This document shows positions 40,310 to 48,796 of a DNA stretch of 64,000 nt, one piece after another (the stretch's first letter is position 1; the number at the start of each line of letters is the position of its first letter). The notes under the pieces were generated by a model. It was not told where the DNA came from. It saw nothing but the letters and a program-made list of their open reading frames with translations, and made no database searches. The translations under genes and the position numbers were made by a program. Source of the stretch: Marinomonas sp. MED121 (GTDB lineage Bacteria; Pseudomonadota; Gammaproteobacteria; Pseudomonadales; Marinomonadaceae); NCBI RefSeq assembly GCF_000153025.1, contig NZ_CH672429.1:1418226-1482225 (forward strand). Direction: 5' to 3'.

Positions 40310-41734
40310 CTAGTAGTTGAGTACCACTAAACGGGTTTGTGTATATTCCAACATACCGTGCTTACCATCATCCCCACCTAGGCCAGAACGTTTCCAGCCA
40401 GCATGAAAGCCTTGGTAAGGATCAGCAGGTGTACGATTAATATAAATCTCACCCGCTTCAATATTGTTGGCTACCTTCATGGCGGTACGATAATTTTCTG
40501 TGTAGATAACCGATGCCAAACCAAACTGGTGATCATTCGCCAGCTCTAAAGCTTGATCCGCATCGGTATATTTAAGGACAGGTAAAACTGGGCCAAAGAT
40601 CTCTTCTTGCACGATTTCCATATCTTGGCGGCAGTTAGTCAATAAAGTAGGAGGATAGAAGTGACCTTTACCTTCTGGGATATAGCCACCAACCTCTAGA
40701 GACGCGCCATCATCAATGGCCCTTTCAACCATTTGATGAATGTTTAAACGCGCATTCTCATTAATGAGCGGCCCCATAAAGCTGGCATCTTGTGCGCGAT
40801 CACCAAACTGACGTTCGCTCATCTGCCCTTTTAGTAAGGCAACAAACTCATCATAAATGACTTCATGTACATAAACCCTTTCGATCGCAGTACAAAGCTG
40901 ACCACAGTTAGTCGTTTTAGATGCCACTATCTCACGGGCCGCTTTTTCAAGGTCTGCATCTGCTTCAACAATGGCAGGTGATTTACCGCCTAATTCTAAA
41001 GAAGATTTGGCAATATTCACTTGAGAATACTCCAACACTTTACGGCCAGCGCCGACGCTACCAGTAAGGGTAATCATGCCAACTTTAGGGTGAGTACATA
41101 CGCTCTCAGCAGTGGCGTGATCCATAGTTAGAATATTCACTACACCTGCTGGAATACCTGAATCTTGTACCGCTTTCGCAATTTCAAACGCTGAACTTGG
41201 GGTATTGTTACTTGGGCGTACCACCACACTGTTACCAGTAATTAAAGCCGGGGCAATTTTGCGCAACAGGGTGTAAACCGGATAGTTAAAAGGGATTAGG
41301 CAAGCCACCACACCAATCGGCTCTCTTTGCAGTAAGAGGTTTTCTGATGGTGAATCACTTGGAATAATTTCACCTTCAATACGACGCGCCCATTCAGCGT
41401 GATAACGGGTAATATCTGCCGCGTAAACCGCTTCGTTAGTCGCATCTTCAAGGCTTTTACCTGATTCTAATGCCAACGCTTGACCAATAGCGTCTTTACG
41501 GGCCAACAAAGCATCTGCCAATTTATGAAGGAAACCAGCACGCTCAATGCTGGTCAGTTGACGCCAGCCTTTCTGGGCTTTGGCAGCGATATCAACAGCA
41601 CCCAGCGCATCTTCGGCACTGGCTAGTGCAACCTGAGCAACTTGTGCTTCATTTACTGGGCTATAAACAGGCATAGCCTTGCTTGTGATAGATGGAACAA
41701 ATGCATTATTGATAAAATTTTGATCGCTTCTCAT
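40310..41734 (-). CDS. NAD-dependent aldehyde dehydrogenase, AldA-like
   Basis: 474 residues. Catalytic Cys in NCGQLCTAIERVYV, general-base Glu in LELGGKSPAIVE, NAD loop TGSVGAGRKVLEYS and EEIFGPVLPV. The GQxC context and length are like lactaldehyde/glycolaldehyde dehydrogenase AldA. First gene of the catabolic operon, with an IclR-type operator 67-94 bases upstream. Confidence 0.93.
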   Translation of the reverse strand: MRSDQNFINNAFVPSITSKAMPVYSPVNEAQVAQVALASAEDALGAVDIAAKAQKGWRQLTSIERAGFLHKLADALLARKDAIGQALALESGKSLEDATNEAVYAADITRYHAEWARRIEGEIIPSDSPSENLLLQREPIGVVACLIPFNYPVYTLLRKIAPALITGNSVVVRPSNNTPSSAFEIAKAVQDSGIPAGVVNILTMDHATAESVCTHPKVGMITLTGSVGAGRKVLEYSQVNIAKSSLELGGKSPAIVEADADLEKAAREIVASKTTNCGQLCTAIERVYVHEVIYDEFVALLKGQMSERQFGDRAQDASFMGPLINENARLNIHQMVERAIDDGASLEVGGYIPEGKGHFYPPTLLTNCRQDMEIVQEEIFGPVLPVLKYTDADQALELANDHQFGLASVIYTENYRTAMKVANNIEAGEIYINRTPADPYQGFHAGWKRSGLGGDDGKHGMLEYTQTRLVVLNY

Positions 41735-41800
41735 GGGTTCACCCTTTTACTGAATATGACCATGCTAAAACCTCCCACCTGCTTGAGTCAAAAAACATTC

Positions 41801-41828
41801 CATATGAGAAATTTTAATTCTATATATG
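41801..41828. promoter_or_regulatory. IclR-type operator at the ALDH promoter
   Basis: CATATGAGAA-attttaa-TTCTATATATG is an imperfect inverted repeat with arms CATAnnAGAA and TTCTnnTATG. Its reverse complement shares TTTC-ATATATAGAATT with the site at 42051-42076 near the iclR start. The 367-base gap between the two genes holds nothing else recognised. Confidence 0.55.
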
Positions 41829-42050
41829 AAATAATATCCTGAAAGCCTTATAATTCGGGTCTTTAAGCTTAGCTCAATTTTTCAATAATCAGCCACTGAG
41901 TTCACTCTTAAAGAGAAAAAAGCAACGCAAGCCAGCTATCGTCTATGGTTAGCTTAAAATCAAAAAATTGTATTTTTTTCATTTTATTTTCCCTTAGGGA
42001 ATCAGGTTTAAAAAAGTGGGATTAATTCAGAGCGTTTTACGCAAGTTTTT

Positions 42051-42076
42051 CCATATATAGAATTTTAAATCTATGA
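42051..42076. promoter_or_regulatory. IclR-type operator at the iclR promoter
   Basis: CCATATATAGAATTTTAAATCTATG, 26 bases before the iclR start codon, has arms CATAnATAGA and TCTATG and repeats the core of the site at 41801-41828, implying one regulator for both promoters. Confidence 0.55.
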
Positions 42077-42101
42077 GTCACATCACTTTTAGGATCAAGC
42101 T

Positions 42102-42878
42102 ATGCCAGAAAGAGAAAAGTCAGAGAAAGAGAAGTCGAAAGCCCCAGCAGTAGATAGTTCAGTACTTATTATGGACCTTCTTGCCAGCGCTAATTATCCT
42201 ATGACATTGTCTGAAATCTGTGAACAAACCGGCATCCCTTCTGCCAGTGGCCATCGCATTATTAATACCCTGTTAGAACACCAAATGGTGGCCCATGACC
42301 CAAGTCGTAAAAAGTCTTACTGCATAGGTGCAAAGATCTTTCAAATTGCCTCTACCATTTACAACAAGCAGAGCATCATCCCCTTCTTTTATCCTATTGC
42401 AGAAATCCTTAAAAACGAGATCCATAAAACCATCTTTTTAAGCGTGCCAGTGGGCAATACCATAGTGGTGGTGTCTAAGTTAGAAACCTCATTAAACTGT
42501 GCGTTTAATATCTTTATTGGCCAAACCATGCCCCTTTATCAATCCGCATCAGGGAAAGCGATCCTCTCTATGCGCAGCACTGAGTTTCAGCAAACTTACC
42601 TAGCCTCAGAGAAAAAGGTTAACCCACAAATCAAACAAGAGTGGCAGACAGTTCAAGAAGAATTAGATAGAGCGAAACGCTTAGGTTATGCCGTCACTCA
42701 CGGGGAAATAGAAGCCGGTGTCAGCTGTATTTCAGCACCAATTTTAAACTTACGAAATGAGCCAGTTGCCGCCATCAGTGCCAGTATTAGTGGTGATTAT
42801 CTGGACCAGCAAGAAGCCAGAGATAATGCAAAAAAACTCATACAGGCGGCACGTCAGTTATCCTCAAGAATTGGCTAG
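42102..42878 (+). CDS. IclR-family transcription regulator
   Basis: 258 residues: N-terminal winged helix (MDLLASANYPMTLSEICEQT, SASGHRIINTLLEHQMV) and an IclR GAF-like effector domain (about 95-255; SASGKAILS, GYAVTHGEIEAGVSCISAPI). Divergent from the ALDH operon with a shared operator motif in between, so it most likely controls that operon and itself. Confidence 0.92.
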   Translation: MPEREKSEKEKSKAPAVDSSVLIMDLLASANYPMTLSEICEQTGIPSASGHRIINTLLEHQMVAHDPSRKKSYCIGAKIFQIASTIYNKQSIIPFFYPIAEILKNEIHKTIFLSVPVGNTIVVVSKLETSLNCAFNIFIGQTMPLYQSASGKAILSMRSTEFQQTYLASEKKVNPQIKQEWQTVQEELDRAKRLGYAVTHGEIEAGVSCISAPILNLRNEPVAAISASISGDYLDQQEARDNAKKLIQAARQLSSRIG

Positions 42879-42952
42879 ATGTGACGATTGCCCCATAATT
42901 TTATAAATAAAATGAGTAACAACTAAAAGCCATTACTCATTGCTCAATATCC

Positions 42953-43621
42953 CTATCGGTGCGTCAAATCACCGATAAAATCGACCGCCTCATCCTTAGC
43001 TAAACGCCACCAGCTTCTTGCTTCTAAACGTGTTAGCCAAGCCACTAAATGTGGGTAATTATCTAGTGGCATGCCAGCTTCTTGATGGAACATGAAAAGT
43101 GCGGCGACTGAGATATCAGCCACACTCACGTCATCACCACATAAATAAGTATTTTGGGCGAGTGCCTGCTCTAGCACTTGACAACTTTTAGAAAACTTAC
43201 CTAGCTGCTCTTCATCGGGTTCATGGGCTCTGTGAACACCCCAATGAGGTAAGAGAACACGATTAAAGTGATAACCCGCCCTATCGATACCCGTATCACT
43301 TGCCTGCCAAAACAACCAAGACATAACAGCAGATCCTTGACTTAATTTGGCTAATTCAGGCACTGCCTGAACTTGAGGAAGACCAAGTAAATACAGCAAG
43401 ATGGCATTGGATTCTGTCACTGTTTCTCCACGTGCAGCATTCACTAAAACGGGAATTTTCCTCTTAGGATTAATCGCTAAAAAATCCGCCTGACTCTGCT
43501 CTCTTTTTTGTAACTGAATTAGCCTTTGCTCTATGCCTAAATCGAGAAAAGGCTTGATATAAGCCTCTAATAAAGCCACCTTCAGCGCATTTGTCGTAAC
43601 AGGATAAGTGTATAACTGCAT
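42953..43621 (-). CDS. Glutathione S-transferase family protein
   Basis: 222 residues with an N-terminal thioredoxin-like domain (KRKIPVLVN, ETVTESNAILLYL: the glutathione-binding cis-Pro and ES motif) and an all-helical C-terminal domain (DDVSVADISVAALFMF, the N-capping box). Substrate unknown. A MarR-type operator lies 24 bases before the start, and marR is upstream on the same strand, suggesting inducible detoxification. Confidence 0.9.
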   Translation of the reverse strand: MQLYTYPVTTNALKVALLEAYIKPFLDLGIEQRLIQLQKREQSQADFLAINPKRKIPVLVNAARGETVTESNAILLYLLGLPQVQAVPELAKLSQGSAVMSWLFWQASDTGIDRAGYHFNRVLLPHWGVHRAHEPDEEQLGKFSKSCQVLEQALAQNTYLCGDDVSVADISVAALFMFHQEAGMPLDNYPHLVAWLTRLEARSWWRLAKDEAVDFIGDLTHR

Positions 43622-43644
43622 TATTCACCTCGATTAAAAAATAA

Positions 43645-43657
43645 ATGCGTATGCATG
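43645..43657. promoter_or_regulatory. MarR operator upstream of the GST gene
   Basis: ATGCGTATGCATG is the exact reverse complement of the element at 44143-44155 upstream of marR and is itself near-palindromic (ATGCnTAnGCAT). Confidence 0.6.
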
Positions 43658-43707
43658 AATTTACTTATTTATTTGAGTGATAGTTCATCTTCATAAAAAC
43701 TTAGCAA

Positions 43708-44130
43708 TCAGCTTTTAAAAGATACGATTTTGTTACTTAACTCATGCAATAGCTGGCTTGTTTCAGGCCCTAAATGAGCGGCTAAATCATCCTGTGCTTG
43801 TCGCCAAGGAATCATACACTGATCAAATAACGACTTACCTTCTGGTGTGAGCATCAGCCACTTTTCCTTCTTGTTTTTGCCTTCACTCACCAGAATATAG
43901 CCATCTCTAATCAAGGGTTTTAATGCCCGAGAAACGGTAGGTTGTTCCATGGAAAGGTGTTGTTGTAAGTCTTTAGCACTGGCTTTTTGCATCACATCTA
44001 TCACTCTCAACACAGAAAACTGAGTTGAACGAATACCTAAAACAGACAAACGGTCGTTATAGGCTTGGCTGATAATACGGTCAGCACGGCGAATAGATAA
44101 AGCTAAGCAAGGTTCAATTTTATTTTTCAT
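43708..44130 (-). CDS. MarR-family transcription regulator
   Basis: 140 residues; MarR winged helix with RSTQFSVLRVIDVMQKASAKD, the recognition helix region MEQPTVSRALKPLIRDGYI and a wing SEGKNKKEKWLMLTPEG. Upstream of the GST gene on the same strand, and each has a copy of the same 13-bp element just before its start codon, so autoregulation and GST control are likely. Cysteine at position 8 could be redox-sensitive. Confidence 0.92.
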   Translation of the reverse strand: MKNKIEPCLALSIRRADRIISQAYNDRLSVLGIRSTQFSVLRVIDVMQKASAKDLQQHLSMEQPTVSRALKPLIRDGYILVSEGKNKKEKWLMLTPEGKSLFDQCMIPWRQAQDDLAAHLGPETSQLLHELSNKIVSFKS

Positions 44131-44142
44131 TACTTAAAAATA

Positions 44143-44155
44143 CATGCATACGCAT
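44143..44155. promoter_or_regulatory. MarR operator upstream of marR
   Basis: CATGCATACGCAT ends 13 bases before the marR start codon; reverse complement of the GST-upstream element. Confidence 0.6.
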
Positions 44156-44252
44156 TAAACTGCAAATTTATCTTCATTTATGGTGGAGATTTTACCTCCT
44201 AAGTTGCAGTCTAGAATCATTAAACCACTACAATAAAATTAGCCCAGAGTGA

Positions 44253-44327
44253 ATGCTAAAAGTCAGTCAGATCGCGGGATTTTTGTTGATTATCTTTGGA
44301 GGTTGGCAGCTAATCAGTTTGATTTAA
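44253..44327 (+). CDS. Candidate 24-residue membrane peptide
   Basis: MLKVSQIAGFLLIIFGGWQLISLI is a short Lys-led single hydrophobic helix. A weak purine stretch (AGAG) precedes it by three bases. Located between marR and the YheO-like regulator, upstream of the latter on the same strand. Evidence is composition only. Confidence 0.25.
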   Translation: MLKVSQIAGFLLIIFGGWQLISLI

Positions 44328-44411
44328 TAAAAATATAATTAGACAAACAGTCCAATTATAGATAAATTGTAAAAAATAATTTATCTATTGCTTAATATAT
44401 TGGAAGCTAAG

Positions 44412-45029
44412 ATGTCTGATTCTCTTCAAAATTACAGAGTGTTATGTAAAGCCATTTCACTCTTATTGCCCAATCAACTTGAGGTCGTCATACACGATTT
44501 AGGCTCAGGCAAAATTGCTCATATCGAGAACCCTTATTCCAACCGAAAAGTGGGTGATGACTCACTGATTGATGAAGATGAGCTCACCACAGAAATTGAT
44601 AACAAGGCCATTATTGGGCCCTATTCGAAATCCACCCCAGAAGGTGAAAGCACAAAATCGATTACCAGCGTATTAAGAGATGATAAAGGCGTCGCAACCC
44701 ACCTACTTTGCATCAATATGAAAACCGGTTTGCTAGCACAATCTGCCAAGCTACTGGCATCGCTAATCGATTTTGAATCAAAGCAACAAAGCCCAGCCCT
44801 TATGGGCTCAGATTGGCGCGAAAATGCAAACCAAATCATAGCTAAAACCTTGGCCGAACTTGGGATGGCAATGCATGCAACAAGCAAAGCAGACAAGCTC
44901 AAGATAGTTACGGCCCTAGAAGCCAATCAGATTTTTCAAGTAAGAGGTTCTAGCGACTATGTTGCCAAGGCTTTTGGTATCTCAAGAGCCAGCTTATACA
45001 CCCTTTTACGAGATGTTCGACAGCACTGA
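44412..45029 (+). CDS. YheO/DauR-like transcription regulator
   Basis: 205 residues from ATG 44412 (GGAAG 6 bases upstream; the longer frame from TTG 44388 lacks a ribosome site). The N-terminal YheO-type PAS domain (LEVVIHDLGSGKIAHIENPYS, LLCINMK) is joined to a C-terminal HTH (FQVRGSSDYVAKAFGISRASLYTLLRD). DauR of Pseudomonas, of this family, controls D-arginine catabolism next to an ornithine-cyclodeaminase-like gene; the same pairing is seen here. Confidence 0.88.
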   Translation: MSDSLQNYRVLCKAISLLLPNQLEVVIHDLGSGKIAHIENPYSNRKVGDDSLIDEDELTTEIDNKAIIGPYSKSTPEGESTKSITSVLRDDKGVATHLLCINMKTGLLAQSAKLLASLIDFESKQQSPALMGSDWRENANQIIAKTLAELGMAMHATSKADKLKIVTALEANQIFQVRGSSDYVAKAFGISRASLYTLLRDVRQH

Positions 45030-45089
45030 TCGTTCAATTAATGCAACAAATACGCTATTCAACATTTAGCTTAAACGGAGAGTTTGATA

Positions 45090-46265
45090 ATGATGACGTC
45101 CCCAAAACCTATGCGTGATTTTTCTTTAGAAGTCTTTTTTTCCAAGTGGGAATTTAAAGCCAAACACCATATGACAGCCTCAGATTTAGAAACCCTGACA
45201 TTGAGCCAACTATTGGCCATGGCAAATGAGGAAGACAGAGAGAAGTATAACAATCTCACATTAGGTTATACGGAAACATGGGGCGCGCCTGAATTACGCG
45301 AACTCATCGCAGGCACTTATCAAACCATGCAAAAAGACAATATTCTTTGCCTAGCAGGTGCAGGCGAAGGTATTTATGCCCTAGCAAGATGCTTACTCAC
45401 AGAAAAAGACCACGTCATAGTGCCTACTCCAAATTACCAAAGCGCTGAGACTATCCCTTTAGCCATTTGCGAGGTAACAGGTGTCCCTCTCATCGAAGAT
45501 AACACTGGCCAGAGTAAAGGCGGTTGGAAACTGGATATTGAAGGGATTAGAGCCGCTATACGCCCTAATACCAAGCTATTATCAATCAACTTTCCCCATA
45601 ACCCCACGGGGCATGTATTGAGCGTAAAAGAGCTCGAAGACATCATCACTTTATGCCGAGAAAATGATATCTACCTTTTCAGTGACGAAGTTTACCGTGG
45701 GGTCGAGCTCAATTCAGATGATCAAATGCCACAAATAGCAGATCTCTATGAAAAAGGCATTTCCCTTAATGTCATGTCTAAAGCCTATGGGTTACCCGGT
45801 CTTAGAATTGGTTGGATCGCTTCACAAGATAAAGAGGTACTACTAAAAGTAGAACGTTATAAACACTTCTTGTCTATTTGTAACTCAGCGCCTTCTGAAC
45901 AACTGGCCATCATTGCCTTAAAAAACAAAGACGCGATTTTAGCTCGCAACCTTAACTTGATGCAGCGTAATGTGGCAGAGTTAGAACAACTTTTTGCGGA
46001 CTACCCGGGCATCATTGATTGGCAACGTCCTTTAGGGGGTTGTGTTGCCTTCCCTCGCTATATTGGCCCTGGCAATGTGGAAGACTTTTGTAAATCACTC
46101 CTTGAAGAGAGCGGCATCTTATTATTGCCCGCCTCCATTTATGCCTCTGACTTGAATGAGGTATCTAAAGACAGATTCCGACTTGGTTTTGGCAGAGATA
46201 AGGTATTCACTGAAGGCCTCAAAGCCATGCGCCAGCACTTTGAAGCTAACTTCTCTGATCTGTAA
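45090..46265 (+). CDS. PLP-dependent aminotransferase, class I/II
   Basis: Fold-type I enzyme, 391 residues from ATG 45090 (ACGGAG upstream; the frame from TTG 45084 adds two residues). SINFPHNPTG, SDEVYRGVEL and the PLP-lysine NVMSKAYGLPGLRIGWIA are intact. It begins 60 bases after the YheO-like regulator and is followed by the ornithine-cyclodeaminase-like gene. Substrate probably an amino acid linked to that enzyme; sequence does not identify it. Confidence 0.9.
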   Translation: MMTSPKPMRDFSLEVFFSKWEFKAKHHMTASDLETLTLSQLLAMANEEDREKYNNLTLGYTETWGAPELRELIAGTYQTMQKDNILCLAGAGEGIYALARCLLTEKDHVIVPTPNYQSAETIPLAICEVTGVPLIEDNTGQSKGGWKLDIEGIRAAIRPNTKLLSINFPHNPTGHVLSVKELEDIITLCRENDIYLFSDEVYRGVELNSDDQMPQIADLYEKGISLNVMSKAYGLPGLRIGWIASQDKEVLLKVERYKHFLSICNSAPSEQLAIIALKNKDAILARNLNLMQRNVAELEQLFADYPGIIDWQRPLGGCVAFPRYIGPGNVEDFCKSLLEESGILLLPASIYASDLNEVSKDRFRLGFGRDKVFTEGLKAMRQHFEANFSDL

Positions 46266-46336
46266 CCTTCAATCTGTAACCCTCAACCTGTAACCCTCAA
46301 CCTGTAACCCTCAACCTGTAACCCTCAACCTGTAAC
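46260..46336. repeat. 14-bp tandem repeat, 5.5 copies, starting in the aminotransferase stop codon
   Basis: Units of ctgtaaccctcaac at 46260-46273 (variant), 46274-46287, 46288-46301, 46302-46315, 46316-46329 and a partial 46330-46336. The first copy contains the last Leu codon and the TAA stop, so every unit carries CTG-TAA. A second duplication (9-bp taaggagtc, 46354-46371) doubles the Shine-Dalgarno of the next gene. Confidence 0.93.
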
Positions 46337-46375
46337 ACCGAGATTCAGGATTATAAGGAGTCTAAGGAGTCTAAG

Positions 46376-47341
46376 ATGCACGTTATTCCGTTAGCAGATA
46401 TTCGCCCAGCTTTATCTTTTACAGCGGCAATAGATGCCGTAAAAGAGATCTTTATTGATTATTCAAAGGGCTTAATTGAACAACCTGAACCAATGCAAAT
46501 TCTATTTAAAGAATCCAATGGTGCTTTTTTTGGTGACTGTCATGTTAAGGCTGCTCAACATAGCGAGCAGCCTTATTTTGTCATCAAGGTGGCCTCTGGT
46601 TTTTATCAGAATACGGCAAAAGGCCTAGCTGCTAACAATGGTTTAGTGCTTGTAATGTCTGCACAAACAGGCGTACCCGTAGCATTACTCCAAGATGAAG
46701 GCTGGTTAACTCAGGTTCGCACAGCGGCAGCAGGCGCCTTAGCCGCTTCTTTAAAACCTGTATGCGAAGATGCTTGTTTAGGTTTAGTCGGTGCTGGCAC
46801 TCAAGCTTATCTTCAAGCCCAGATGATTAGTCAAAAGCTCGGCATCAAAAAAGTGGCTATCTATGCTCGAAACTTAGAAGAAAGCAAATCCTTCAAACAA
46901 AGGCTCGAAGCAGAATCAGGGCTCATAGTCGAAGTTTTGCAAAGTGTACGAGAGGTGTGTCATACAAGCCAAATACTAGTCACTGCCACACCTTCAAGTA
47001 CTGCACTGGTTCAAGTTGAAGATCTTCCTAAAGAACTTCATATTGTGGCGGTTGGGGCTGATAGCCCGGGGAAATCTGAAATCGCGCCAGATGTGCTGGC
47101 TAACGCCGATATTCTGGTCACAGATAACCACGAACAATGCCTACATCATGGTGATTTTGGGAATGCGGTACGCGCTGGTATTATTGCTGAAGACAGTGAT
47201 GTTGAGCTAGGGCATTTACTTGCAGGCAAGAGAAACGACATAGATTTTGCTAAAGCCAATATCAGTGTCGTAGATCTCACAGGCATTGGTGCTCAAGATC
47301 TTGCGGTAGCAAGCGTGGTGGTTGATCAACTCGCTTTATAA
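46376..47341 (+). CDS. Ornithine cyclodeaminase/mu-crystallin family dehydrogenase
   Basis: 321 residues with RTAAAGALAASL, the Rossmann motif LVGAGTQAYLQAQMI and DLTGIGAQDLAVA. Family members reduce or oxidise amino/imino acids (ornithine cyclodeaminase, Dpkr, alanine and arginine dehydrogenases such as DauB). The context with a DauR-like regulator and an aminotransferase favours an amino-acid dehydrogenase or imine reductase role (inference). The ribosome site AAGGAG is duplicated upstream. Confidence 0.9.
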   Translation: MHVIPLADIRPALSFTAAIDAVKEIFIDYSKGLIEQPEPMQILFKESNGAFFGDCHVKAAQHSEQPYFVIKVASGFYQNTAKGLAANNGLVLVMSAQTGVPVALLQDEGWLTQVRTAAAGALAASLKPVCEDACLGLVGAGTQAYLQAQMISQKLGIKKVAIYARNLEESKSFKQRLEAESGLIVEVLQSVREVCHTSQILVTATPSSTALVQVEDLPKELHIVAVGADSPGKSEIAPDVLANADILVTDNHEQCLHHGDFGNAVRAGIIAEDSDVELGHLLAGKRNDIDFAKANISVVDLTGIGAQDLAVASVVVDQLAL

Positions 47342-47370
47342 TACTTTCCCATAATGAATAAAGAGCATTA

Positions 47371-47394
47371 GCCAACTTAACTCCCTAAGTTGGC
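47371..47394 (+). terminator. Terminator-like hairpin after the dehydrogenase gene
   Basis: GCCAACTTA-actccc-TAAGTTGGC followed by a short T-containing tract, between convergent gene ends. Confidence 0.65.
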
Positions 47395-47413
47395 ATTTAA
47401 TCTAAAGATAACC

Positions 47414-48085
47414 TCACCCCTGCCCTATCGCTTTCGCAAGCTTCTGCTCCATTTTACGATAGGCGAGAGATTCCATTAGGTGTCGACGCTCTACCAGATC
47501 AGCTTGGCTTAAATCAGAGAGAGTAAGAGCCACTTTTAGCACTCTATGATAGGCCCTTGCGGATAAACCCAGCTTGTCTAAAGCCCCTTGCATAAAAGCT
47601 TTATCACTTTCATTTAAAGCACAAATTGCTTCTAATTCACGGCCATTTAGTTGAGCATTTAAGCAGCCTTGGCGTGCTCTTTGTCTTGTAACAGCCTGCT
47701 CGACCCGTTCTCGAATGGAAGCGCTGCTTTCCCCCGTTTCACCAGCATTTACCAAGACATTGGAAGGCAAAGGTGGCACTTCTACATGTAGATCGATCCT
47801 ATCTAAGAATGGCGCTGAGAGTTTACGTAAATAACCTTGGCTGGCCATTGAGCCATAATAATCATCCCCTTGATAAGCTTCATTGCTCGCATTCATAGCA
47901 GCGACCAATTGAAAACGTGCGGGATAACAGACTTGTCCGCGAGCTCGAGATAAATGTATCTCACCATTTTCTAAAGGCTCTCTTAATACCTCTAAGACTT
48001 TACGGTCGAACTCAGGCAATTCATCCAGAAAAAGCACGCCACAATGGGCTAAAGAGATTTCACCTGGCTTAGGGACAGAGCCACC
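47414..48085 (-). pseudogene. comM: comM (YifB, Mg-chelatase-like helicase), C-terminal part left by transposon insertion
   Basis: About 223 codons of the ComM C-terminus: PKPGEISLAHCGVLFLDELP (Walker B), LLREPLENG-type sensor region, AMNASN, FLDRIDLHVEVP (Arg finger) and the Mg_chelatase C-terminal domain. ComM is about 500 residues; the N-terminal half with Walker A is cut off at 48085/48086, where the transposon begins. The ATG at 48097 that opens the present frame is inside the transposon end and not the native start. ComM is a branch-migration helicase for natural transformation, so that step is probably lost. Confidence 0.93.
48081..48085. repeat. Presumed 5-bp target-site duplication (left copy)
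   Basis: CCACC, the last comM bases before the TGT of the transposon end. Tn7-like elements duplicate 5 bp; the second copy should lie beyond the right edge. Confidence 0.55.
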
Positions 48086-48139
48086 TGTAAGAAACATAGT
48101 TAAGTGATAATATAAACTAAATTCTATAGGTATTTAATA
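48086..48139 (+). other. tns-proximal transposon end (Tn7 R-like)
   Basis: The 54 bases between the comM junction and the tnsA start begin TGT, as Tn7-family ends do. As in Tn7, tnsA reads inward from this end. Repeated TnsB-binding sites are not obvious by eye and may extend into tnsA. Confidence 0.6.
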
Positions 48140-48796
48140 ATGAGTAAGCCTTTTCATTCATCAGAAGCTAGAAAGATAGGGATAACGAATAGAAGTGTTT
48201 CCGGTGTTGTCCCAGATATTGGCTCTTATGAATCAACGCTTGAACGTGACTTTATGGAAAGACTCCGTTTTGAGCCTAATTTTAAAAAAATCACTCCACA
48301 GCCTATTACTATCCATTATGAAAACCACAGTCAAAAGCCAAGATCTTATACACCAGATGGCCTACTTTTTTTCAAAGAAGACTGCCATATAAGACCTATT
48401 TTATATGAAATAAAATATAGAGAAGACTTTAAAAAGTCGTGGAGAGAGCTTCTTCCTAAATTCAGAGCTGCAAAAAAATTTGCAATATCTCGCGGATGGT
48501 CTTTCAAAGTATTTACAGAAACAGATGTTAGAACACCATACCTAGATAATGCTAAGTTCTTGTGGCCATACAAGCACACAGTTATCGAAAAGGAGATGGA
48601 AACACATATCCTTTCATTATTGAGAGATTTACAGGAAGCTGATCCAGACTTGCTACTAACAGCGCTATGCAGCTCTCCTTATAACAGAGCAAAAATGATT
48701 CCGATCATTTGGACCCTCATTGCGAACCAAAGAATTGATTGTGACCTAGATCAACCACTCACTATGAGCAATAGAATTTGGGTTAAGGAGATATGA
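48140..48796 (+). CDS. tnsA: Transposon endonuclease subunit TnsA
   Basis: Cuts the 5' ends of the element so that transposition is cut-and-paste. 218 residues with a restriction-endonuclease-like core: E35 in ESTLERDF, D73 in SYTPDG and E90-x-K92 in LYEIKYREDF, the usual E-D-ExK arrangement, followed by a small C-terminal winged-helix part. Its stop overlaps the tnsB start (ATGA). Confidence 0.92.
   Translation: MSKPFHSSEARKIGITNRSVSGVVPDIGSYESTLERDFMERLRFEPNFKKITPQPITIHYENHSQKPRSYTPDGLLFFKEDCHIRPILYEIKYREDFKKSWRELLPKFRAAKKFAISRGWSFKVFTETDVRTPYLDNAKFLWPYKHTVIEKEMETHILSLLRDLQEADPDLLLTALCSSPYNRAKMIPIIWTLIANQRIDCDLDQPLTMSNRIWVKEI

Noticed and set aside
42911-42941. Hairpin AATGAGTAA/TTACTCATT between iclR and the GST gene as a terminator
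   Set aside because: No U-tract on either strand and a 13-base loop; too weak to call.
48086-48097. ATG at 48097 as the start of an intact short ComM-like protein
   Set aside because: These codons are transposon sequence; the frame opens by chance at the junction and the Walker A half is missing.
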